A DNA stretch of 64,000 nt from Roseiarcus sp963758335 (GTDB lineage: Bacteria; Pseudomonadota; Alphaproteobacteria; Rhizobiales; Beijerinckiaceae): contig CAVWVF010000002.1 of assembly GCA_963758335.1 (NCBI GenBank), forward strand, positions 2,666,001 through 2,730,000. The letters are read 5' to 3'. The notes beneath the pieces were generated by a model. The model did not search any database, was not told the DNA's origin, and saw only the letters and a program-made list of their open reading frames with translations. The translations under genes were made by a program, and so were the position numbers. Below are positions 45,828 to 53,213 of the stretch, piece by piece (position 1 is the stretch's first letter; each line of letters starts with the position of its first letter).

Positions 45828-46172
45828 TCAGGACGGTGGCGCGAGCAGGTGCGTGGGGTATCCGAGGATGGTTGAGACGCGCCGGGTCTGGCGATCGGAA
45901 TAGATGAAGGCGGGTCCCTCGATGCGATAGTTGCCCTTCCAATCGATGACGAAGGAGGTATCATTTTCTTCGATGTGGACGGGTTCCGGGTCGCCGTCGC
46001 GGGCCAGCCTTGCGGCGAGTTGATCGGACGGGTCGAGCAGCCAGGCGTCGCCGGTTTCGGTAGAGAACAGGACCAGCTGACCAACAGTGACGACGCGCCC
46101 ATGGCGGTCAGCCGCCCGACGCTGGATGGAGCGGACCTCCTCGGCGAGGCGAAAGCTCTTCCCCTCCACCAT
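45828..46172 (-). CDS. small protein of the 2109-bp element (intact copy)
   Basis: 114 aa from ATG 46172 (MVEGKSFRLAEEV), divergent from the 539-aa gene with 61 bp between starts. Visible blocks are GRVVTVGQLVLFSTETGDAW, LLDPSDQLAARLARDGDPEP, and TSFVIDWKGNYRIEG, ending RRVSTILGYPTHLLAPPS. It looks like a small beta-strand-rich domain without catalytic motif. The paired divergent arrangement is retained in both copies, suggesting it is a real component, perhaps an accessory or regulator. Confidence 0.6.
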   Translation of the reverse strand: MVEGKSFRLAEEVRSIQRRAADRHGRVVTVGQLVLFSTETGDAWLLDPSDQLAARLARDGDPEPVHIEENDTSFVIDWKGNYRIEGPAFIYSDRQTRRVSTILGYPTHLLAPPS

Positions 46173-46233
46173 CTGTTTGCCCGGTCGACGCCGGATCGCC
46201 TTTCGATCCCTGCCGGGTACCGAGGGGGCTGCC

Positions 46234-47853
46234 ATGGATTTGTTCACCAAGCTGTTCGGCGACTTCTTGGTCTTCGTCTATCACTGCTTCGACCGGATTG
46301 TCATTCGCGGCTATCTGACGGCGCTGTCGCGGCCCGAGCTGGTCGTCCACTTCTTCCGTGAGATCGTCGGGGTGGCGGAGGTCAGCAAGGAGGCGCTGAG
46401 CCAGCGGACGGCCGGTTACCAGAATTGGGTGGAAGCCTACGCGCGCAATCACGCGATCCCGATCGAATGGGCCGAGAAGGGGGTACGCAAGGAGGACCAC
46501 GTGCTGCGGTGGCTGCGCCGCATGGAGAAGCGCAATGCCTACGGTGTCTACTTCATCTTCAAGAGCATGGAGCAAGGGCCGACCTTCCGCATCAGCCTGC
46601 CGAAGTACCCGGCCAAGGACCCGCACTACCGCATCGTCGCGCACCAGCGCAGCCGCTTCACGCATTACTACTTCTATGTCCGCGACGAGGCGCTCGGACC
46701 GATGGTTGTGCGGGTGGCTTCCTTCTTCCCTTTCCAGACCGCCTACTATCTCAACGGCCACAGCTTCATCGAGCAGGAGCTGAAGCGGGCGGGGATCGGC
46801 TTCCGCAAGCATGACAACGCTTTCCTCGCCGTCGACGATGCAGCGGCGCTGCAGGCGTCGGCCGACCGGCTGAGCCCAGAGATCATTCGCCGGCGCCTCG
46901 ACTACTGGACCCTGATCCTCGGACCGAAGTTCTCAAAGAAGGAGCGCGCCAAGCTCAACCTGTCACGCTTCTACGCCATCTCCCAGATCGAGTACTGCCG
47001 CAACTTCATCTTCAGGCGTCACTTTCCCATCCACAAGCTATTCGAGCGCAGCTGCGAACTCGGCCTGTGGCGGCTCAGTGCCGACAAGATCGCCACGATC
47101 TTCGGCAAGCGGGTCAGTCGCCGGATGCATGGCAAGCTGGCCACCGTCATCGACCAGATCGAGCACGGCCATCATGTCTTCCGCGCCTACTTCAAGAGCG
47201 GCTTCCTCAAACAGTATCAGAAGTTCCTGACCTTTCTGCGCAACGAATTGGTCTCCAACAATCTCACCGACTTCGGCCTGCTTAAGGGGCTCGACCATCT
47301 CGATGCGGTGCGGACCACCTTCCAGCTGATCACGGATCGCTTCGCCGGCTTCCAGGCCGAGTGGCTCAACGTGCACGTCGATTTCCCGCTGCTGCAGCGC
47401 CTCGCCCATCCGATCACCATCGGCGCGGTGCGTTATCCCGGCTTCAAGATCCACGAGCCGCGCATCATCCGCCTGTTCGAGGTCCTCCTGCATGGCGGTC
47501 CTCAGATCGGCGGCTGGACGGCCCGGCAGATCCATCAAGCCGTCCTCGACACCTTCGACCTCTCTGAGAAGACCTACCGCCTGAACCAGCTCCGCTACGA
47601 CTTGCGCAAGCTCAAGGGACACGGCCTGATCGAGCGCGACGGCTCGCGCTACGCCTACCGGCTCTCACCCAAGGGCGTCCAAGTCGCCCTCCTCTTCCTC
47701 TTCTTCCACAAGCGCCTGTGCGGCCCCCTCGCCAACAGCCGCTTCCATCACCGGCCGGACCCGCAACACCGTCCAGACAGCCGGCTCGAAGCCGCCTATC
47801 ACCGCGCCGACACCGCCATCCAACGCGTCGTCGATCTCTTGGCTGCAGCTTGA
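46234..47853 (+). CDS. 539-aa protein of the 2109-bp mobile element (copy 2), unknown family
   Basis: Start ATG 46234 (MDLFTKLFGDFLVFVYHCF) after GAGGGGGCTGCC. It differs from copy 1 at about ten residues (for example KHDN for KEDN, LGPK for IGSK, FDLSEK for FNLSEK) with no frame lesion, so both copies have been kept open while diverging. Domain impression is as for copy 1: N-terminal block, FPF-containing core, basic middle with several conserved His and Tyr, C-terminal winged helix. A DNA-handling role for mobility is the simplest inference. Confidence 0.75.
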   Translation: MDLFTKLFGDFLVFVYHCFDRIVIRGYLTALSRPELVVHFFREIVGVAEVSKEALSQRTAGYQNWVEAYARNHAIPIEWAEKGVRKEDHVLRWLRRMEKRNAYGVYFIFKSMEQGPTFRISLPKYPAKDPHYRIVAHQRSRFTHYYFYVRDEALGPMVVRVASFFPFQTAYYLNGHSFIEQELKRAGIGFRKHDNAFLAVDDAAALQASADRLSPEIIRRRLDYWTLILGPKFSKKERAKLNLSRFYAISQIEYCRNFIFRRHFPIHKLFERSCELGLWRLSADKIATIFGKRVSRRMHGKLATVIDQIEHGHHVFRAYFKSGFLKQYQKFLTFLRNELVSNNLTDFGLLKGLDHLDAVRTTFQLITDRFAGFQAEWLNVHVDFPLLQRLAHPITIGAVRYPGFKIHEPRIIRLFEVLLHGGPQIGGWTARQIHQAVLDTFDLSEKTYRLNQLRYDLRKLKGHGLIERDGSRYAYRLSPKGVQVALLFLFFHKRLCGPLANSRFHHRPDPQHRPDSRLEAAYHRADTAIQRVVDLLAAA

Positions 47854-47974
47854 TCGCCCCGCGCCTCAATGACAATGTTCGACTCGTCTTGTCTATGATC
47901 CCTCAGGTAAGAATCTAAGGTGCAGCGCGAAGGTCTGTCGCTTGCGGCCTTGCGGGCCCTGCCGAGGGGCCGTA

Positions 47975-48093
47975 GGCGCGGCAACCGTCATACGGGCGAG
48001 CTAGGCGCGGCGTTGCGCAAGCTGGGGTTTACGCGACGTCGCCGCTGGCGAGGCGGAGCAGATTTTTCTGCGCTTTGGTATCTGGAGAGCTAG
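47975..48093 (+). pseudogene. C-terminal domain remnant 1 (winged-helix-like)
   Basis: ELGAALRKLGFTRRRRWRGG then ADFSALWYLES and stop. It is homologous to the remnant at 48482-48598, but carries one base fewer upstream, which breaks the frame before ELGAAL. Such tails end some phage/plasmid primase or VapE-type proteins, as I recall; this identity is weak. Confidence 0.45.
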
Positions 48094-48380
48094 CGTTCAT
48101 TGCAATAGTGAGAATTTTCATTGTAGCGATCCTCGGTCTTACACAAGTATGTAAAGCCTGAACTGTCCGTGGCGCATTTCCTAAATTCATCTGCGAATTT
48201 GGAATTGCAAGCGAATTGAAGCACGCATTCTCGCTTAAATAACTCTACCATGGACATCGGCTCCCCCCTCATTTTTTTGATCAAACATTCATTGTAGTTA
48301 CTTGGACCAAACCAACCTGCGTACACCTGCGTACGCACTCGTATTCGCGTACCCGAGGCATACGAGAGAGCAAAACCCAA
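48090..48380 (-). CDS. small Cys-containing hypothetical protein
   Basis: Up to 96 codons with a TTG start at 48380. The segment GWFGPSNYNECLIKKMRGEP and KRECVLQFACNSKFADEFRK resembles small exported proteins with a G-P-x-N-Y-x-E-C motif. The likely N-terminal signal peptide is not intact in frame, so it may be a 5'-truncated gene. No neighbour suggests a function. Confidence 0.4.
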   Translation of the reverse strand: MGFALSYASGTRIRVRTQVYAGWFGPSNYNECLIKKMRGEPMSMVELFKRECVLQFACNSKFADEFRKCATDSSGFTYLCKTEDRYNENSHYCNER

Positions 48381-48481
48381 TGGCGAGGAATTGATTGCGG
48401 CCCATGGAGCCGCTTATTCCTGAGAGAATATCTCAAATAGGATACTAACCCACCAAAAGGTTGATTTCTTGCTACCTGATA

Positions 48482-48598
48482 GGCGCGGCAACTGTCATTT
48501 CTAGCGAACTCGGCGCGGCGCTGCGTCGTCTTGCATTTGAGCGACGGAGAGACTGGCGCGGCGCTGACGGGTTCCGCGCGCTGTGGTATCCGGCATGA
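48482..48598 (+). pseudogene. C-terminal domain remnant 2 (winged-helix-like)
   Basis: GAATVISSELGAALRRLAFE and RRRDWRGADGFRALWYPA then stop; parallel to the remnant at 47975-48093. Only the end of the protein is left, with nothing recognisable upstream. Confidence 0.45.
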
Positions 48599-48685
48599 CG
48601 AACTCGCTGCAAATATGACGAACCATCTCAAGGTGTTGTCAATGAGCACCCAGTACCGTCGCGGTTCTCCAGACCCGAAGAAGGG

Positions 48686-49024
48686 ATGAATTCAATGCTT
48701 AAGAGCCTCCTGTTAGCCGCCAACCGACATCTGACTTTCGTTGTGGCTGGGTTGTTCATGCTTCCCGCATTCGCCGCGGCGGCGCAGGCAACAAGTGACG
48801 GCATGGGCGGCAGTTTCGCGGTCGGGCCATACGGGGCGTCCCCCGTAATCAGCGACGGCATGGGCGGCAGTTTCGCGGTCGGGCCGAACGGGGCATCCCC
48901 CGTAATCAGCGACGGCATGGGCGGCGGCTTCGCGGTCGAGCCGAACGGGGTGGCGTCCCCCGTTATCGGCGAGGATGGGCGGCGATTGATCGACTCAGTG
49001 AGAGCGCGCCATTCGCCAAATTGA
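48686..49024 (+). CDS. small secreted protein with three 19-residue repeats
   Basis: 112 aa: a signal peptide (FVVAGLFMLPAFAAAAQA) followed by three tandem copies of SDGMGGSFAVGPNGASPVI (57 bp each) and a short tail ending RHSPN. No family recognised. The same unit in neighbouring genes could not be found. It lies 18 bp before the Sel1-repeat gene on the same strand, so the two may be co-transcribed. Confidence 0.6.
   Translation: MNSMLKSLLLAANRHLTFVVAGLFMLPAFAAAAQATSDGMGGSFAVGPYGASPVISDGMGGSFAVGPNGASPVISDGMGGGFAVEPNGVASPVIGEDGRRLIDSVRARHSPN
48794..48964. repeat. 57-bp tandem repeat, three units
   Basis: Units begin AGYGACGGCATGGGCGGC at 48794, 48851 and 48908. They differ at a few bases and encode the 19-residue repeats of the secreted protein. 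The number of units may vary between strains. Confidence 0.85.
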
Positions 49025-49042
49025 AGCTGTGCTATAGGTCCA

Positions 49043-49897
49043 ATGGGGACGACTTTGAAACTTACTTTCGGATCGGTTCTTATAGCCGTGTCTCTTGCGA
49101 TGGCCAGCGTGGCGGACGCCGGTCCATTCGAGGACGGCCAAGCCGCATACGGTCAACATGACTACGCGACAGCCTTGCAGGTCTGGCAGCCATTGGCAGA
49201 TCGCGGGGACGCCAAGGCACAAAACAAACTCGGCAACATGTATGCGGCTGGCCAAGGTCTGACGCGGGATTATGTCGAGGCGTTGAGGTGGTACGGCTTG
49301 GCGGCGGATCAGGGCTACGCCAATGCAGAGGCTAATCTAGGCGTCGCGTATTCGCACGGCCTCGGCGTCCCGCAGGATTACGAACGGGCCGCGAAATGGT
49401 TCAGCAAAGCGGCGGATCAGGGGTTCGCTGCTGCGCAGTTCAATCTCGGCGACATGTACCAGGAAGGCCGCGGCGTCCCACAGGACGATGCAGAGGCCGC
49501 AAAGTGGATGCGCAAAGCGGCGGATCAGGGGGTCGCCGATGCGCAGTATAATCTCGGCGTCAGTTACCACAGAGGGCAAGGCGTCACTCAGGATTATTCG
49601 GAGGCCGTGAAGTGGTTTCGGCTAGCCGCGGATCAGGGGGTCGCCGATGCGCAGTATAATCTCGGCGTCATGTACACCAAAGGCCAAGGCGTCCCGCAGG
49701 ATTACGAACAGGCCCTTAACTGGTACCGGCCAGCTGCGGATCAGGGGGTCGCCGATGCGCAGAATAATCTCGGCGTCATGTACGCCGAAGGGTATGGCGT
49801 GCCGAAAGACTATGTTCACGCCTACATGTGGTTAAATTTGGCGGCTGCGAAGGGCGCGCCGAACGCCTCTCAGGCTCGCGACCACTTTCGCCAATAG
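49043..49897 (+). CDS. Sel1-repeat (SLR) exported protein
   Basis: 284 aa with a signal peptide (LIAVSLAMASVADA) and about six Sel1-like repeats of 36 residues, each of the type AxYNLGVMYxxGxGVPQDYxxAxxWxxxAADQG. Such solenoids mediate protein-protein contacts. The frame stops at TAG (49895-49897), but the same frame continues LGAAQLAEAQRLAREWKPAG to a second stop at 49984; family members usually end in that way, so the TAG probably truncates 29 residues. Confidence 0.88.
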   Translation: MGTTLKLTFGSVLIAVSLAMASVADAGPFEDGQAAYGQHDYATALQVWQPLADRGDAKAQNKLGNMYAAGQGLTRDYVEALRWYGLAADQGYANAEANLGVAYSHGLGVPQDYERAAKWFSKAADQGFAAAQFNLGDMYQEGRGVPQDDAEAAKWMRKAADQGVADAQYNLGVSYHRGQGVTQDYSEAVKWFRLAADQGVADAQYNLGVMYTKGQGVPQDYEQALNWYRPAADQGVADAQNNLGVMYAEGYGVPKDYVHAYMWLNLAAAKGAPNASQARDHFRQ

Positions 49898-49984
49898 TTG
49901 GGTGCCGCTCAGCTTGCCGAGGCTCAGCGCCTAGCGCGTGAATGGAAGCCGGCCGGGCCGAGTGGGCCGCCTGCATTTAGATGA

Positions 49985-50322
49985 TGTTTGCGTGAAGCCG
50001 CAAATTGACAAAGATAGATAACATCAAAGGTATGTTAATATCTCAGGAAATTCCCGAATAGCCTATGAGCAACCATCAAGCCCCCGACCCCCTGTTCAAT
50101 TTCACACCCCCTCGGCGGCTTCCGCTGGGGAAAGCATGCTTTTCAGGCCAGCGCTCGGCAGCACAAAGCCGCGCGGGTCGCCAGCCACGGGATGGTTCGG
50201 CACCAACCCAACGAGCATCAATGTACCCGCCGTTCGCCAGTGTTCGCGGGCGTGTTTTCCGTAAAATCTCCGTACGGAGACGGAATTGCATCAATGAGCT
50301 AAGACTAACCCATTGAAAACAT
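49985..50322. other. intergenic region between the Sel1 gene and tRNA-Glu
   Basis: About 340 bp with no supported gene. It contains a 14-bp perfect palindrome TCTCCGTACGGAGA at 50267-50280, itself flanked by TTCCGT and ACGGAA-like arms, about 45 bp from the 3' end of the tRNA gene. Confidence 0.5.
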
Positions 50323-50398
50323 TGGCGCGCCCAGCGGGACTCGAACCCGCGTTTTCGCCGTGAAAGAGCGACGTCCTGGACCGCTAGACGATGGGCGC
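50323..50398 (-). tRNA. tRNA-Glu (anticodon UUC)
   Basis: On the minus strand: 7-bp acceptor stem GCGCCCA/TGGGCGC, anticodon loop CTTTCAC in stem CGCT/GGCG, T arm CGCGGGTTCGAGTCCCGC, encoded CCA end. The sequence fits tRNA-Glu of alphaproteobacteria. tRNA genes are frequent integration sites; here IS630 copies begin about 250 bp upstream of it. Confidence 0.95.
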
Positions 50399-50644
50399 AA
50401 AACAGCACGGCGCGCTTCGGGCAGTTCCGGAGCGCCGCGTTGCTATACGAGCGCCCGTTCGCAGGCGCAAGGGGCGCCGCGTTTTCGGCGGGGTCGGCAA
50501 CCGCGCTTCAAATCCGTCGAAAAGCAGACGTCTTCGGGTTGGCTCGAAGCGCGAATGAGGTCGCCAGCGGCCGCGTCTCGCGTCTCAAGGGATCCGCGCG
50601 GTTCCCTGCTCGCGCTTGCGGGCGTCAGAAAATTCCCTGCTCTA

Positions 50645-51775
50645 CGCCGGCTAAGCGATAACCCGAAAATCGGCGCGGTGGATCACGCGGAAATTGTCGC
50701 TGATTCGGTCGCAGAACCGTTTCCAGCGTTTGGGCACGGTATGCCGGAGGAATTTTATGATCTCCCGGCGGAATTCGTTGAAGGTCTTGTAATCCCGGTT
50801 GTGGGTGACGTTTTCGTGCATCAAGCCCCACAACCGTTCGATGGGATCGAGATGGGGACAATAAGGCGGAAGGAAGTGCAGCACGATTTTGCGCCCGGCC
50901 GCCGCAAGCCATTCTTTGACGAGGTCAGCCTTGTGATAGCTGGCGTTGTCGACGAAGACGTGGATGAGGCGCATCGCGGTATGCGTGCCCTCGATCTCGC
51001 CCAATAGCTTGATGAAGCTCAGCGCGTTGACCTTCTCGACCGCGAGAATCTGCGTCTGGCCGGTTTCGAGATTGATGGCGCCGTGGATGTTCAGCCGGTC
51101 ACGGCCCGTCGTCTGCTCCACCGCGAGGGCGACGTCCTTGCGGGCCCAGCAGCCAGCCGGCCTCACCTGATGGGTCGGATGAACCGCATCGACGAAGACG
51201 ACGGCCTCATCGACGCCCATCGTGTTGAGCAGGTTCTCGTATTCGTCGATGAAGGCTTGCTGCTTGGCGTCGTCGAGGGCGCGCGGCACCCGTTCCGGCT
51301 TGCGGTAGTCAAAGCCCAAGCGATGCAGCAACGCGATCAGCCCCGAATGGCTATAGCTCAGCCCAAATGAGCGCTTTAGCCAAGCCCCTATCTTCCGGGT
51401 GCTGCGGGGGCAATGAGCATCGATCCAATTGCCCAGAGCAATTGCCTGCTCGTCGGTGAGGAGGCTGCTGCCGCCTTCGTGGCCAAAGCTCTTCAGCCCC
51501 TCGACGCCACCTCGCTCATAGGCCCGATGCCAATCGCGAACCGTGTCGTCGTCCAGCAACAACGCCGCCCCGACCCGCTCGCAGCTCCAGCCCTGGTCGA
51601 GAAGGACGACGGCGTTGGCTCGGCGGGCCACGCGATGCTCCGCAAGTCCATCCCGAGCAAGCCCGGTTAGGGCCCGCCGGTCGTCAGACTGAGAGAAATC
51701 CGCCGCGCACATCCCCAGACGAATCCTGTTCGTCCGCAACGTCAAGGAGTTTCTCGGCTTCTCAATAAGTTGGGG
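50645..51775 (-). mobile_element. IS630-family element d
   Basis: 1131 bp flanked by TA (50643-50644 and 51776-51777). Its ends are weak inverted repeats (CGCCGGCTAAGCGATAACCC and CCCCAACTTATTGAGAAGCC). Nearly identical to element e at 51898-53030 and in the same orientation, 122 bp away. Confidence 0.9.
50651..51712 (-). CDS. IS630-family transposase, element d
   Basis: 353 aa from ATG 51712 (MCAADFSQSDDRRALTG). Helix-turn-helix: QGWSCERVGAALLLDDDTVR and GAWLKRSFGLSYSHSGLIAL. DDE domain: VVFVDAVHPTHQ, HVFVDNASYHKAD, LPPYCPHLDPIERLWGLMHE. Compared with element e the first codons differ by two small indels that compensate, so the frame is still open. The gene appears functional. Confidence 0.9.
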   Translation of the reverse strand: MCAADFSQSDDRRALTGLARDGLAEHRVARRANAVVLLDQGWSCERVGAALLLDDDTVRDWHRAYERGGVEGLKSFGHEGGSSLLTDEQAIALGNWIDAHCPRSTRKIGAWLKRSFGLSYSHSGLIALLHRLGFDYRKPERVPRALDDAKQQAFIDEYENLLNTMGVDEAVVFVDAVHPTHQVRPAGCWARKDVALAVEQTTGRDRLNIHGAINLETGQTQILAVEKVNALSFIKLLGEIEGTHTAMRLIHVFVDNASYHKADLVKEWLAAAGRKIVLHFLPPYCPHLDPIERLWGLMHENVTHNRDYKTFNEFRREIIKFLRHTVPKRWKRFCDRISDNFRVIHRADFRVIA

Positions 51776-51777
51776 TA

Positions 51778-51895
51778 TCGGCGGAAAAATTCCCTGCTCC
51801 GCTGCGCAGGGAATTCCGCTAGGCTTTGGCGAGAAACGGCTTTTTGATGCGAATTTTCCAAAAAGCGGCCTACATTCCCTGCAAATTCGCTGCCA
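51778..51895. repeat. 118-bp spacer with CAGGGAAT/ATTCCCTG units between elements d and e
   Basis: The spacer carries ATTCCCTG/CAGGGAAT in both directions (an inverted pair near 51789-51813 and another near 51874). The same octamer flanks both elements on the outside (near 50636 and 53035). These are copies of the short repeat seen at 16.8 kb, into which the elements seem to have inserted. Confidence 0.6.
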
Positions 51896-51897
51896 TA

Positions 51898-53030
51898 CGC
51901 CGGCTAAGCGATAACCCGAAAATCGGCGCGGTGGATCACGCGGAAATTGTCGCTGATTCGGTCGCAGAACCGTTTCCAGCGTTTGGGCACGGTATGCCGG
52001 AGGAATTTTATGATCTCCCGGCGGAATTCGTTGAAGGTCTTGTAATCCCGGTTGTGGGTGACGTTTTCGTGCATCAAGCCCCACAACCGTTCGATGGGAT
52101 CGAGATGGGGACAATAAGGCGGAAGGAAGTGCAGCACGATTTTGCGCCCGGCCGCCGCAAGCCATTCTTTGACGAGGTCAGCCTTGTGATAGCTGGCGTT
52201 GTCGACGAAGACGTGGATGAGGCGCATCGCGGTATGCGTGCCCTCGATCTCGCCCAATAGCTTGATGAAGCTCAGCGCGTTGACCTTCTCGACCGCGAGA
52301 ATCTGCGTCTGGCCGGTTTCGAGATTGATGGCGCCGTGGATGTTCAGCCGGTCACGGCCCGTCGTCTGCTCCACCGCGAGGGCGACGTCCTTGCGGGCCC
52401 AGCAGCCAGCCGGCCTCACCTGATGGGTCGGATGAACCGCATCGACGAAGACGACGGCCTCATCGACGCCCATCGTGTTGAGCAGGTTCTCGTATTCGTC
52501 GATGAAGGCTTGCTGCTTGGCGTCGTCGAGGGCGCGCGGCACCCGTTCCGGCTTGCGGTAGTCAAAGCCCAAGCGATGCAGCAACGCGATCAGCCCCGAA
52601 TGGCTATAGCTCAGCCCAAATGAGCGCTTTAGCCAAGCCCCTATCTTCCGGGTGCTGCGGGGGCAATGAGCATCGATCCAATTGCCCAGAGCAATTGCCT
52701 GCTCGTCGGTGAGGAGGCTGCTGCCGCCTTCGTGGCCAAAGCTCTTCAGCCCCTCGACGCCACCTCGCTCATAGGCCCGATGCCAATCGCGAACCGTGTC
52801 GTCGTCCAGCAACAACGCCGCCGCGACCCGCTCGCAGCTCCAGCCCTGGTCGAGAAGGACGACGGCGTTGGCTCGGCGGGCCACGCGATGCTCCGCAAGT
52901 CCATCCCGAGCAAGCCCGGTTAGGGCCCGCCGGTCGTCAGCTGAGAGAAATCCGCCGCGAATCACATCCCCAGACGAATCCTGTTCGTCCGCAACGTCAA
53001 GGAGTTTCTCGGCTTCTCAATGAGTCGGGG
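51898..53030 (-). mobile_element. IS630-family element e
   Basis: 1133 bp with TA at 51896-51897 and 53031-53032. Direct repeat of element d. Recombination between d and e would delete about 1.25 kb. Confidence 0.9.
51904..52965 (-). CDS. IS630-family transposase, element e
   Basis: 353 aa with a GTG start at 52965 (reads IRGGFLSADDRRALTG). Almost identical to the element d protein (for example CERVAAALLL for CERVGAALLL). All DDE residues are present. The gene is intact. Confidence 0.9.
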   Translation of the reverse strand: MIRGGFLSADDRRALTGLARDGLAEHRVARRANAVVLLDQGWSCERVAAALLLDDDTVRDWHRAYERGGVEGLKSFGHEGGSSLLTDEQAIALGNWIDAHCPRSTRKIGAWLKRSFGLSYSHSGLIALLHRLGFDYRKPERVPRALDDAKQQAFIDEYENLLNTMGVDEAVVFVDAVHPTHQVRPAGCWARKDVALAVEQTTGRDRLNIHGAINLETGQTQILAVEKVNALSFIKLLGEIEGTHTAMRLIHVFVDNASYHKADLVKEWLAAAGRKIVLHFLPPYCPHLDPIERLWGLMHENVTHNRDYKTFNEFRREIIKFLRHTVPKRWKRFCDRISDNFRVIHRADFRVIA

Positions 53031-53213
53031 TACAGCAGGGAATTCTTCCCTTCGCTTAACTCGGCGCCGCTCGGGCTCCGCCATTCGCCGGGGCGCCGTC
53101 CTGACCGCAACGGCTTGACGAGCTTTTTCACAGTCGGAACGCCGCTCGCGCCTTGCGCTTCGGCTCTGCAACGGACAATTCTCGTCCGAAGCCAAATTCT
53201 GAGGAAAGGGCCC

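Larger units (their letters stand above)
45806..47914 (+). mobile_element. unclassified 2109-bp mobile element, copy 2
   Basis: Inverted relative to copy 1 and exactly the same length. It starts CTAGCCAAAGATATTTG and ends CTCAGGTAAGAAT; sequences outside (AAGTG to the left, CTAAGG to the right) do not match those around copy 1. Both genes are intact here, so this is the better reference copy. No target duplication or terminal inverted repeat is found. Confidence 0.8.

Noticed and set aside
51713..52165. A 504-codon frame from 52165 to 50651 as one long transposase.
   Set aside because: The upstream 150 codons are the wrong frame of element e plus the spacer. The real gene of element d starts at 51712 and matches element e in length.
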